NCBI RefSeq assembly: GCF_037113525.1
Contig: NZ_CP146963.1
Coordinates: forward strand, 2,294,001 to 2,358,000
Direction of reading: 5' to 3'
DNA: 64,000 bases
From: Butyrivibrio fibrisolvens
Lineage (GTDB): Bacteria > Bacillota > Clostridia > Lachnospirales > Lachnospiraceae
Part shown: positions 45,546-54,009 of the stretch, one piece after another
Layout of the letters: the number at the start of each line of letters is the position of its first letter
How positions within the stretch are numbered: position 1 is the stretch's first letter
Program-made: the position numbers and the translations under genes
The notes under the pieces: model-generated
The model's input: only the letters and a program-made list of their open reading frames with translations
What the model was told of the DNA's origin: nothing
Databases searched by the model: none

Positions 45546-45740
45546 ATGGTTACTGTTAATGGAAAAGCCTGTCAGGTAGACGGGCTGGATGTTCTTAGTA
45601 TGCTTGAGCAAAAGGGCTTTATGCTATCCAGAGTTGTAACTGAACTCAATGGGCAGATCGTTCCAAAGAATTCGTATGAAAGCACCACCTTAAAAGATGG
45701 CGATGTTGTTGAAGTTGTAAGCTTTGTCGGAGGTGGTTAA
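45546..45740 (+). CDS. thiS: ThiS sulfur carrier protein
   Basis: A 64-residue ubiquitin-like protein ending in the required Gly-Gly (SFVGGG). It carries sulfur as a C-terminal thiocarboxylate for thiazole formation. The start follows AGGAGG. Its stop overlaps the start of thiF (TTAATGAG). Confidence 0.92.
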   Translation: MVTVNGKACQVDGLDVLSMLEQKGFMLSRVVTELNGQIVPKNSYESTTLKDGDVVEVVSFVGGG

Positions 45741-46438
45741 TGAGTTTGGTTATTACAAAAAAGGCTGTATCTGAAAATGACAGTTCGGATACTAGCTTCA
45801 AGAATGAAAGCCTGTTTGGATATGAGCTGAGAACAGCCTTGGAAGAAAAAGAAAGTACAGCTATCGTATCGGCGCTTTCTAAATCAACTGTTGCCATATG
45901 TGGTCTTGGGGGCCTGGGGTCTAACATTGCTATGATGCTTAGCAGGGCTGGCGTTGGAAGGCTTATACTTATAGATTTTGATACTGTTAATATTACAAAT
46001 CTTCACAGGCAGTTTTATAAGACTTCTCAGATAGGAAGAAAGAAAGCCTGGGCACTTTCTGAGAATTTAAAGGAGATAGCGCCGCTAACAAGGCTGGAGC
46101 TGCATGACACTAAGATTACAAGTGATGTGGTCAAAGATCTTCTTTCTGATGCAGACGTTATATGTGAAGCCTTTGATAAGTCTGACCAAAAGGCAATGCT
46201 TGTAAATACAGTATTAGAAGCATTGCCGGAAAAAGATCTTGTTGCCGGATCCGGTATGGCTGGGGCAGGTGACGTCAACGAAATTATTACAAGGCAGATT
46301 TCAAAGCATTTCTATTTATGTGGAGACGCACATACAGATGTGGATGAGGCAGGCTGCCTGTTACCAACAAGAGTAATGGTCTGTGCAGCTCATCAGGCAC
46401 ATAAGATAATTCAGCTTTTGACCAAAAAAAATGGATGA
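45740..46438 (+). CDS. thiF: ThiF adenylyltransferase (MoeB/E1-like)
   Basis: A 232-residue protein with the nucleotide-binding [19 protein letters not shown], the Asp/Asn/Arg residues of [15 protein letters not shown] and the [12 protein letters not shown] region. It activates the ThiS C-terminus as an acyl-adenylate. An N-terminal extension of about 45 residues precedes the Rossmann fold. It lacks the zinc CxxC pairs of some MoeB/ThiF proteins, as in the shorter clostridial type. Confidence 0.9.
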   Translation: MSLVITKKAVSENDSSDTSFKNESLFGYELRTALEEKESTAIVSALSKSTVAICGLGGLGSNIAMMLSRAGVGRLILIDFDTVNITNLHRQFYKTSQIGRKKAWALSENLKEIAPLTRLELHDTKITSDVVKDLLSDADVICEAFDKSDQKAMLVNTVLEALPEKDLVAGSGMAGAGDVNEIITRQISKHFYLCGDAHTDVDEAGCLLPTRVMVCAAHQAHKIIQLLTKKNG

Positions 46439-46454
46439 AATTGGAGAACAGACT

Positions 46455-47276
46455 ATGAATAAATATAATAATTGTACAACCAATACAAGCAGTATAGATG
46501 ACCCATTTATTCTCGCAGGACACAGCTTTAACTCGCGCTTCATTCTCGGTTCAGGCAAGTATTCAATGAAGCTGATCCAGGCTGCTGTACAGGATGCAGG
46601 GGCTGAAATAGTAACGCTTGCTGTCAGAAGGGCGAATACAAAAGAACATGAAAATATTCTTGATTATATACCTGAGAATGTAACTCTGTTGCCAAATACA
46701 AGTGGTGCTAGAAATGCTGAGGAGGCAGTTCGTATAGCAAGGATTGCAAGAGAGCTTGGGTGCGGATCTTTTGTAAAGATCGAGATCATGAAAGATACTA
46801 AGTATCTTCTTCCTGATAACTATGAGACGATCAAAGCTACTGAAATTCTTGCTAAGGAAGGTTTTGTGGTGCTTCCTTACATGTATCCTGATCTTAACGT
46901 AGCAAGAGATCTTGTAAATGCAGGTGCTGCGGCAGTGATGCCTCTTGCAGCTCCGATTGGTTCGAACAAGGGACTTGTGACCAAAGAGTTTATCAAGATC
47001 CTTGTTGATGAAATAGATCTTCCTATAATCGTTGATGCAGGAATAGGCACGCCGTCTCAGGCCTGCGAAGCTATGGAACTTGGCTGCGCTGCAGTAATGG
47101 CTAACACTGCGCTTGCAACTTCCGGTAATCTTCCTATGATGGCAAGTGCCTTTAAACTTGCGATACAGGCAGGTAGACAGGCTTATCTTTCAGGCCTTGG
47201 ACGAGTTCTTACAAGAGGCGCAAGTGCTTCAGATCCCCTTACAGGATTCCTTCATGAGGAAGAAAGGGGCGCGTGA
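46455..47276 (+). CDS. thiG: Thiazole synthase
   Basis: A 273-residue TIM-barrel enzyme from the ATG at 46455, nine bases after GGAG; an in-frame ATG at 46431 overlaps thiF but has no site. Motifs: [19 protein letters not shown], the conserved [23 protein letters not shown], the phosphate-site [16 protein letters not shown] and VMANTALA. It joins dehydroglycine, DXP and ThiS thiocarboxylate. Its stop overlaps the thiH start. Confidence 0.96.
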   Translation: MNKYNNCTTNTSSIDDPFILAGHSFNSRFILGSGKYSMKLIQAAVQDAGAEIVTLAVRRANTKEHENILDYIPENVTLLPNTSGARNAEEAVRIARIARELGCGSFVKIEIMKDTKYLLPDNYETIKATEILAKEGFVVLPYMYPDLNVARDLVNAGAAAVMPLAAPIGSNKGLVTKEFIKILVDEIDLPIIVDAGIGTPSQACEAMELGCAAVMANTALATSGNLPMMASAFKLAIQAGRQAYLSGLGRVLTRGASASDPLTGFLHEEERGA

Positions 47277-48526
47277 TGAATGATTTTCTCATACATAATG
47301 ATTCGCTTCCCCAGGAAGAACTTGATAGAAAAACTGCTTTAGAAACAGATCCTTCAACTCGAAGCGATCATATGAAGTACATGGAAGGCATGGAAATAAT
47401 CGATTCTGATATTCAGGATCTTGTATTAAATGCTTTCAATACTTACGACTACAATAAGTATACTGCCAGGGATGTCAGGGCGGCGCTTTCACATGATACC
47501 TGTAGTATTGAGGACTTTAAAGCTCTTTTGTCACCCGCAGCAGAGCCGTTTCTTGAAGAGATGGCAATAAGGGCCAGGAACGAAACTGGTAAGCACTTTG
47601 GTAACAATGTTTATATTTTTACTCCGCTATACATTGCAAACTATTGTGAAAACTACTGCGTATATTGCGGATTTAACTGCTACAACCACATTCACAGGAT
47701 GTGCCTGAATACTGAGCAGATAGAGCATGAGATGAAAGTTATTGCCAAAAGCGGCATGGAGGAGATTCTTCTTTTGACAGGTGAAAGCCGCATAGTAAGC
47801 GATGTTAACTATATTGGAGAAGCCTGTAAGCTCGCAAAGAAGTATTTTAAAAATGTAGGTCTTGAGGTTTATCCTCTGAACACGGACGAATATGCATATC
47901 TTCATGAGTGCGGCGCTGATTATGTAACAGTATTTCAGGAAACTTATGACACTGATGCATACGAGAAGCTTCACCTTATGGGGCACAAGAGAGTCTGGCC
48001 CTACAGATTCAACGCGCAGGAAAGGGCCCTTAGAGGTGGCATGAGAGGAGTGGCATTTTCAGCTCTTCTGGGTCTTGCTGATTTTCGCAGGGATGCTCTT
48101 GCTACGGCACTTCACCTTTATTATCTTCAGAGAAAATACCCTCATGCAGAGATGTCACTTTCATGCCCGAGACTTCGTCCTATCATTAATAACGATAAGA
48201 TAAATCCCATGGACGTTCATGAAAAGCAGTTATGCCAGATAATCTGTGCATATCGCATATTCCTTCCCTTTGTTGGGATCACCGTTTCATCCAGAGAAAG
48301 TAGTACCTTTAGAAATGGTATAGTAAGGATCGCTGCAACCAAGGTATCTGCCGGAGTATCAACAGGAATAGGCGATCATGAAAGTAAATATACTGGAAAG
48401 GAATCAGCTGCAGCAAAAGGTGATGAGCAGTTTGAGATTAACGACGCAAGAAGCCTTGATACTATGTATCAGGACATCACTGGCGAAGGTCTGCAGCCCG
48501 TACTAAATGACTACTTATATGTATGA
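47276..48526 (+). CDS. thiH: Tyrosine lyase ThiH (radical SAM)
   Basis: A 416-residue radical SAM enzyme. The cluster-binding CENYCVYC motif is near residue 125. LTGESRIVSDVNYI and the YLHECGADYVTVFQETYD segment are typical of ThiH. It makes dehydroglycine from tyrosine, the anaerobic route. The ATG at 47276 shares bases with the thiG stop (TGATG). C-terminal Cys for auxiliary clusters are not evident, as expected for ThiH. Confidence 0.95.
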   Translation: MNDFLIHNDSLPQEELDRKTALETDPSTRSDHMKYMEGMEIIDSDIQDLVLNAFNTYDYNKYTARDVRAALSHDTCSIEDFKALLSPAAEPFLEEMAIRARNETGKHFGNNVYIFTPLYIANYCENYCVYCGFNCYNHIHRMCLNTEQIEHEMKVIAKSGMEEILLLTGESRIVSDVNYIGEACKLAKKYFKNVGLEVYPLNTDEYAYLHECGADYVTVFQETYDTDAYEKLHLMGHKRVWPYRFNAQERALRGGMRGVAFSALLGLADFRRDALATALHLYYLQRKYPHAEMSLSCPRLRPIINNDKINPMDVHEKQLCQIICAYRIFLPFVGITVSSRESSTFRNGIVRIAATKVSAGVSTGIGDHESKYTGKESAAAKGDEQFEINDARSLDTMYQDITGEGLQPVLNDYLYV

Positions 48527-49178
48527 AAATAGTAGATTTACTAATAATATATATAGATCTGATAATACATATGGACCTGATAATACATATGGATCTGATA
48601 CTAAACTGATATGCATTACAAATAGAAAACTGTGCAAAGAACCATTCTTAGACAGAATGAAGCTTGTTGCCAGTTTAAGGCCAAGAGCTGTGATCCTCAG
48701 GGAAAAAGATCTTGATGCTTCTGAATACAAGAGTTTATCTTTAGCAGTCAAAAGGATATGCGACTCATATAATGTGCCATTTATATATCATTCTCACCCT
48801 GAACTTGCACTTCAAAATGGGGCAGGGCTTCATATGCCGTTAAATGAACTTAAAGATATTCCAGAATCTGATAGAGCAAATTTAAAGATTTTAGGAGCAT
48901 CCTGTCATAGCGTAGAAGATGCAATTACTGCTCAGAGCCTTGGTTGTTCCTATATAATTGCTGGACATATCTTTGAAACTGATTGTAAGAAGGGGATTCC
49001 TGGAAGAGGTATCTCTTTTCTCAAAGAAGTAAATGAACATGTTCATTTACCTGTATATGCAATCGGAGGAATTACACCTTCCAAATTGCCTGAAATACTA
49101 GGGTGCGGCGCAAGCGGCGGGTGTATGATGAGCGGATTTATGTGCGGTGACTATTTACCTGATGTTATGGAAGGCTGA
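48507..49178 (+). CDS. thiE: Thiamine phosphate synthase / TenI-like protein
   Basis: A 223-residue TIM-barrel protein of the ThiE/TenI family: LICITNRKLC.., AVILREKDLDASEYKSL, LHMPLNEL and a phosphate-binding AIGGITPSKLPEILGCGASG. The segment AGHIFETDCKKGIPGRG looks closer to TenI (thiazole tautomerase) than to classic ThiE. Activity as ThiE is inferred from its place at the end of the operon. The first 30 residues overlap thiH and contain a tandem DNTYG(P/S) repeat not usual in the family. The start could also be the ATG at 48519. Confidence 0.82.
   Translation: MTTYMYENSRFTNNIYRSDNTYGPDNTYGSDTKLICITNRKLCKEPFLDRMKLVASLRPRAVILREKDLDASEYKSLSLAVKRICDSYNVPFIYHSHPELALQNGAGLHMPLNELKDIPESDRANLKILGASCHSVEDAITAQSLGCSYIIAGHIFETDCKKGIPGRGISFLKEVNEHVHLPVYAIGGITPSKLPEILGCGASGGCMMSGFMCGDYLPDVMEG
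48559..48600 (+). repeat. 18-bp tandem repeat in the 5' end of thiE
   Basis: CTGATAATACATATGGAC at 48559-48576 is repeated at 48577-48594 with one change, and a third partial unit follows. It encodes two copies of a DNTYG-type hexapeptide ahead of the conserved barrel. Confidence 0.85.
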
Positions 49179-49191
49179 ATTAAAGCAAATA

Positions 49192-49224
49192 AAAAGGACT
49201 TGGAGATAATATCCAAGTCCTTTT
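49192..49224. terminator. Bidirectional terminator between thiE and the symporter
   Basis: AAAAGGACTTGGA (49192-49204) pairs perfectly with TCCAAGTCCTTTT (49212-49224). T4 on the plus strand and T-rich sequence on the minus strand fit both convergent genes. Confidence 0.9.
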
Positions 49225-49234
49225 ATGCGTCAGA

Positions 49235-50599
49235 TCAGATTATAATTATTCCTAAAACCTGAAGTATTGAGCTTATCAGTATGACAAGAAGGAATGCGAT
49301 GCAAAGGTATTTGATCATAAACTGGTAAAGGCCTTTGCGCTTGAAGGTTCCGCCTTCCTTGGTCATTTCGTGCTCAACTGCATGGAAGCCGATGACTTTA
49401 ATGATGTAGAAGCAGATGAATATAGCTGCGATAGGCATCATAACTGAGTTTGTAAGGAAATCGAAAAAGTCCAGGAACTGCATTCCAAGGATTGTCACAT
49501 TTGCAAGTGGTCCATAGCCAAGAGATGAAAGTGATCCAAAGAAGATCATGATCCCAGCCATAACGAGAGTTGAAACGTGTCTGTTCCAGTTAAGCTCGTC
49601 TTCGAAGGTTGATATTGCGCTTTCAGAAAGTGCTATGGCACTTGTAAGTGCTGCAAAAAATACAAGTACAAAGAAGATGATTCCCATGATCCTTGTCATG
49701 CCCATTTCAGCAAATACCTTGGGAAGTGTTATAAACATAAGGCTTGGGCCTGCTCCAAGCTGTGTTGCATCTCCGTTTGAGAAAGAAAATACAGCAGGAA
49801 TGATCATAAGACCTGCCATGATAGCGATTCCTGTATCGAAAATTTCTACGTTTACAGTCGCTTCTTCTATATGAACATCATCTTTCATATAAGATCCAAA
49901 TGTTATAAGAATACCCATAGCAATTGAAAGTGAGTAGAACATCTGGCCCATTGCTGCAACAACTGTCATCCATGAGAAATTATCAAAATTAGGGATGAGG
50001 AAGTATTTGATTCCTGCAAGAGCTCCGGGTCTTGTCATGGAATAAACAGCTATGATAAGGGACAGGACTACAAGAACAGGCATCATGAACTTGGCAACAC
50101 GCTCTATACCGTTACGAACTCCTGCAAATACAACTACAAGGGTAAAAAATGCAAATACTAAAAACCAGGTCTCTGTCTGAACGCCATTAGAAATGAATGA
50201 TGTAAAATAATCATCCCTTGCAACGCCGCTTGTATTACCTACAAGGTACTGGAACAGATAATTGAGCACCCATCCGCCGATGGTAGAATAGTAAGGCACG
50301 ATGAGGATAGGAATTATAGCGTTGATCCAGCCGCCTGCGTGATAGACTTTATTGTCTGAAAATGCCTGAAAGGCTCCTATCGGGCTTCTTCTTGAGATTC
50401 TTCCCATAACGGTTTCAGAAATTATCATTGTATATCCAAATGTAAGTGCAAGGATTATATATACAAGGAGAAATGCGCCTCCGCCGTACTTGGCAGCAAG
50501 ATATGGGAATCTCCATATGTTACCAAGTCCTACGCTGGCACCTGCTGCCGCAAGTACAAATCCGATCTTTCCTGAAAAATGACTTCTTTTCTTGTCCAT
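49235..50599 (-). CDS. Neurotransmitter:sodium symporter (NSS/SNF) family transporter
   Basis: A 454-residue membrane protein with about 11-12 helices. The family signature GFVLAAAGASVGLGNIWRFPY in helix 1 carries the sodium and substrate-binding backbone, and GAFLLVYI and a SLSIAMGILITFGSYM helix 6 region follow. Bacterial members such as LeuT, TnaT and MhsT import hydrophobic or aromatic amino acids with Na+. It is monocistronic. The ribosome binding site is weak (GGAGTTAATT before the ATG). Confidence 0.92.
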   Translation of the reverse strand: MDKKRSHFSGKIGFVLAAAGASVGLGNIWRFPYLAAKYGGGAFLLVYIILALTFGYTMIISETVMGRISRRSPIGAFQAFSDNKVYHAGGWINAIIPILIVPYYSTIGGWVLNYLFQYLVGNTSGVARDDYFTSFISNGVQTETWFLVFAFFTLVVVFAGVRNGIERVAKFMMPVLVVLSLIIAVYSMTRPGALAGIKYFLIPNFDNFSWMTVVAAMGQMFYSLSIAMGILITFGSYMKDDVHIEEATVNVEIFDTGIAIMAGLMIIPAVFSFSNGDATQLGAGPSLMFITLPKVFAEMGMTRIMGIIFFVLVFFAALTSAIALSESAISTFEDELNWNRHVSTLVMAGIMIFFGSLSSLGYGPLANVTILGMQFLDFFDFLTNSVMMPIAAIFICFYIIKVIGFHAVEHEMTKEGGTFKRKGLYQFMIKYLCIAFLLVILISSILQVLGIIII

Positions 50600-50969
50600 A
50601 AATTTTAATTAACTCCGTTTATCAAATATTTTATCCATACAGCATTTTAAAGCACAAAAGTGTTTGTGGCAAGAAATAATTAAAATAATTCAATAAAATC
50701 AATATGTTTTTAACAAAAAAAGCGTTGAATGCCTTAATAATACAAGCTTTTAACTTATGAAACATGTAAAGAATAAAAAAATATATACCGATAATATATA
50801 TGCGGTCTTTATATTATAGTTTAAATCTGGATTTTGTAAGAAGTTAATGAAAGATTAGCTCTGTAAATTGATGAAAAACAGGCCCGACATAAAAATACAT
50901 TTTTGTATTTTCGGACATGTTGTAACTGTGTCCTGTAGTTACATCAATTGCAAACCACGAGGTTAAATT
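50600..50969. promoter_or_regulatory. AT-rich divergent intergenic region between symporter and GH3 gene
   Basis: This 370-bp stretch holds the promoters of two divergent units. TATTAT at 50812-50817 is a possible -10 for the GH3 gene, without a convincing -35. The last 90 bp contain copy B of the hairpin plus 25-mer element and an inverted repeat TGTAACT..AGTTACA (50921-50927 with 50937-50943). I see no ORF with a ribosome binding site. Confidence 0.4.
50884..50937. repeat. Hairpin plus 25-mer element, copy B
   Basis: A hairpin (CCGA..TCGG outer pairs and AAAATAC..GTATTTT inner stem, 50884-50914) runs into GGACATGTTGTAACTGTGTC + CTGTA (50913-50937). The 25-mer matches copy C at 20 of 25 positions and copy A at 18 of 25. 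Confidence 0.45.
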
Positions 50970-53390
50970 ATGAAAAATACTGATATCGTAAGCATGATGA
51001 CTCTTGAAGAAAAAGCCGCCTTTTTGAGCGGAAAAGGCGAATGGCAGACAAGAGATTATAAAAGGCTTGGCATTCCTTCTGTTTTCTGTTCTGATGGCCC
51101 TCATGGCATAAGAAAACAGGCCGGCGCCGGAGATCATCTTGGTCTTAATGAATCCCTTCCTGCAACCTGCTTCCCAACAGCTGCGACTATAGCAAGTAGC
51201 TGGGATGAAGAGCTTGGAAGGAGAATTGGTGATGCCCTTGGTCAGGAAGCTATGGCGCAGGGCGTTAACGTGCTTCTTGGACCTGGTCTTAATATCAAAA
51301 GGAGTCCCCTTTGCGGGCGTAATTTTGAGTATTTCTCTGAAGATCCTTATCTTGCAGGCAAGATGGCTGCATCCTATACAAGAGGAATTCAGGCAAATGG
51401 CGTATATTCATGTCCAAAACACTTTGCTGTAAACAGCCAGGAAATGAGACGTATGGCTATGAACAGCGTTATTGATGAAAGAACCCTTAGGGAAATTTAT
51501 CTGACAGGGTTTGAGATTGCTGTAAAAGAAGCTCATGCAAAGTCTATTATGACCAGCTATAACGAGGTCAACGGAACATATGCAAACGAAAATGAGCATC
51601 TGCTAAAAGATATACTTCGAGATGAATGGGGCTTTGATGGTATCGTCATAACTGACTGGGGAGCTTCTAATGATCATGCTCTGGGTGTTAAGGCAGGATC
51701 TGATCTTGAGATGCCTAATCCTGGTCTTGATTCTGCAAGAGAGCTTATTGAAGCAGTTAACTCAGGAAAGATCACAGAATCTGAAATAGATCTTAGAGTT
51801 GATAACCTGCTCACAGCTGTAATGGAACTTAGCAAAAATGCTAAAGATCACAAGGAGTCTTTTGACACCGAGGATCATCACGCCCTTGCAAGAAAGGCTT
51901 CCTGTGAAAGTGCGATCCTTTTAAAGAATGAAAATCAGATTCTTCCACTTAAACCAAAGACCAAAGTTGCCATCATAGGCGATTTTGCCTTTGATCCGCG
52001 CTATCAGGGCGCAGGCTCTTCCCTTGTAAAACCGACAAAATGTGAAAAGATCACAGAGATAGCTTCTTCTTACGACCTGCAGATTGTGGGATCTTCCAGA
52101 GGATACCTCCGTAATGGTGAAGAAGATGCAACTATGAAAAAAGAAGCTGTAGATCTGGCAGCTACAGCAGATGTTGTTCTGTATTTCTTCGGCCTCAATG
52201 AGATCAGCGAATCTGAGGGCCTTGACAGAGAGCATATGCGAATTCCTCAGAATCAGATATCTCTTTTGCAGGAGCTTGGACAGGCTAATCCTAATCTTAT
52301 TGGTATCATCAGTGCAGGTTCTGCTATTGAGATGCCATGGCATCACTATTTCAAGGCTCTTTTACATATGCATTTGAATGGCCAGGCAGGTGCCGGGGCT
52401 TCCATGGATATTTTAACAGGTAAGACAAATCCGTCTGGACGCCTTGCAGAGACTATCCCGAGAAGGCTTGAGGATACGCCTTGCTTTAGATATTATCCAA
52501 GCCCTGAGCGTACTTCTGAGTATAGAGAAGGTTTATTTGTAGGCTATAGGTATTATGACACTGCGAACATTCCTGTGCTTTATCCGTTTGGCTTTGGCCT
52601 TTCATATACTTCTTTTACCTATTCAGATCTGAGAGTAAGTGATAAGGGCATAATGGTAACTGTCTCAAATTCAGGCAATATGGACGGAGCTGAGGTCGTT
52701 CAGCTGTATGTCGGGCTTAAAAATGCCAATGTATACAGACCTGACAAAGAATTAAAGGGATTTAAGAAAGTAAGTATTCCTGCAGGACAAAGCGTGCAGG
52801 TACAGATTGATTTTGATGACAAGACCTTCAGATACTGGAATGTTAAGACCGGTAAATGGGAGGTTGAAGAGGGCGACTACGATATCATGATCGGTAAGAA
52901 CGTCAATGATATCGTGCTGACAGGCAGCCTCCATGTTAAGGGTACTACAACTGAATATCCTTATGAAAAGAGCGAAATGGAGCACTACTACAGCGGAAGT
53001 ATTCAGCAGGTTCCTGATAAGGAGTTTGAGACGCTTCTTGGATATTCTATTCCTATTGGTAAATGGAGCGGCGAGCTTGGGCCTAATGATGCGATATGCC
53101 AGCTTTATTATTCAAAGAGCGGTCTTGCAAGATTTGCTTATAAGAAGCTTACAAAGATGAAAAAGAAGGCTGAAGATGCAGGTAAGCCGGATCTTAATAT
53201 TCTTTTCATATACAATATGCCATTCAGAGCCATGGCTAAGATGACAGGTGGCGCTGTCAGCAGGGAGATGGTAAGCGGCATTGTGAAGATCGTGAACGGA
53301 CATTTCTGGACAGGTCTTGGAAGAGTTATAAAAGGATATTTCAAGAATAGCAGTGCTAATAAGAAATACGAAAAGAAGATAAGCGGGTAA
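50970..53390 (+). CDS. GH3 beta-glucosidase/beta-xylosidase, cytoplasmic
   Basis: An 806-residue GH3 enzyme in the usual domain order. The N-terminal barrel (about 1-300) has SDGPHGIRKQ, the KHFAVN substrate-binding motif and the nucleophile Asp229 in GIVITDWGAS. The C-terminal sandwich (about 310-540) follows, then the Fn3-like domain (about 570-640, YPFGFGLSYTSF). A further 150 residues extend beyond the usual end, including LLGYSIPIGKW and a basic helix, similar to the tail of large Lachnospiraceae GH3 proteins. No signal peptide, so it acts on imported oligosaccharides. First gene of a three-gene operon. Confidence 0.93.
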   Translation: MKNTDIVSMMTLEEKAAFLSGKGEWQTRDYKRLGIPSVFCSDGPHGIRKQAGAGDHLGLNESLPATCFPTAATIASSWDEELGRRIGDALGQEAMAQGVNVLLGPGLNIKRSPLCGRNFEYFSEDPYLAGKMAASYTRGIQANGVYSCPKHFAVNSQEMRRMAMNSVIDERTLREIYLTGFEIAVKEAHAKSIMTSYNEVNGTYANENEHLLKDILRDEWGFDGIVITDWGASNDHALGVKAGSDLEMPNPGLDSARELIEAVNSGKITESEIDLRVDNLLTAVMELSKNAKDHKESFDTEDHHALARKASCESAILLKNENQILPLKPKTKVAIIGDFAFDPRYQGAGSSLVKPTKCEKITEIASSYDLQIVGSSRGYLRNGEEDATMKKEAVDLAATADVVLYFFGLNEISESEGLDREHMRIPQNQISLLQELGQANPNLIGIISAGSAIEMPWHHYFKALLHMHLNGQAGAGASMDILTGKTNPSGRLAETIPRRLEDTPCFRYYPSPERTSEYREGLFVGYRYYDTANIPVLYPFGFGLSYTSFTYSDLRVSDKGIMVTVSNSGNMDGAEVVQLYVGLKNANVYRPDKELKGFKKVSIPAGQSVQVQIDFDDKTFRYWNVKTGKWEVEEGDYDIMIGKNVNDIVLTGSLHVKGTTTEYPYEKSEMEHYYSGSIQQVPDKEFETLLGYSIPIGKWSGELGPNDAICQLYYSKSGLARFAYKKLTKMKKKAEDAGKPDLNILFIYNMPFRAMAKMTGGAVSREMVSGIVKIVNGHFWTGLGRVIKGYFKNSSANKKYEKKISG

Positions 53391-53446
53391 GGCGTTTATC
53401 TTAATGATATAAATAAGCAAAAGTTTTGCGGAAAAGGAGGTTTTAA

Positions 53447-54004
53447 GTGAATTTTTGGAACAGCTTTGCAGATAAGCATCCTGTTGCAGCTAAATGGATC
53501 AGAGAAGGAGGACTTTTTGTGATCGTAAGTAATTTGATCACGGTCTTTAAGTACTTTATCCTTCAGTTTCTGCCCAAAGCCTTTTCCTTCATGCCTGAAA
53601 CCGACTATGGATGGCCCGGTATTCCTGTGAATCTGTTTGGAATAGAGTTCTTATGGAATATCATAGGTTACGATCAGGCAAGCGGTGGTATGAGGTATTT
53701 CTGGGCCTATATGGTAGCTATGGTAATAGGCGAGTGCATCAACTTCCCGATCCAGAGAAGCTTTGTATTCAGAAGTAAAGGCAATATATACTTCCAGGCC
53801 ATGTGGTATGTAATCGCCTTTATTATCATCACCTGCATAGTCAACTCCATCAACTGTGTATGGGTAGCTGTTGCAGGCCACTTTGTACCTGATTTTGTTT
53901 ACAATATAGGAACTGTAGTTCTAAATGGTGGTATCTCGATGGTTATATTCTTTTTTGTTAACAAGATTATATTCCCAGAAGGAGAAGCTAAGAAAGGAGA
54001 TTAA
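53447..54004 (+). CDS. GtrA-like membrane protein
   Basis: A 185-residue membrane protein with about four helices. INFPIQRSFVFRSKG resembles the conserved loop of GtrA proteins, which move or stabilise lipid-linked sugars in cell-envelope glycosylation. It is longer than most GtrA proteins, with a 40-residue loop between helices 1 and 2. The start is a GTG at 53447 with AAAGGAGG six bases before it, which is better than any ATG. Its position between two GH3 genes, 5 bp before the next, suggests a joint role in surface glycan handling. Confidence 0.6.
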   Translation: MNFWNSFADKHPVAAKWIREGGLFVIVSNLITVFKYFILQFLPKAFSFMPETDYGWPGIPVNLFGIEFLWNIIGYDQASGGMRYFWAYMVAMVIGECINFPIQRSFVFRSKGNIYFQAMWYVIAFIIITCIVNSINCVWVAVAGHFVPDFVYNIGTVVLNGGISMVIFFFVNKIIFPEGEAKKGD

Positions 54005-54009
54005 TCTAT

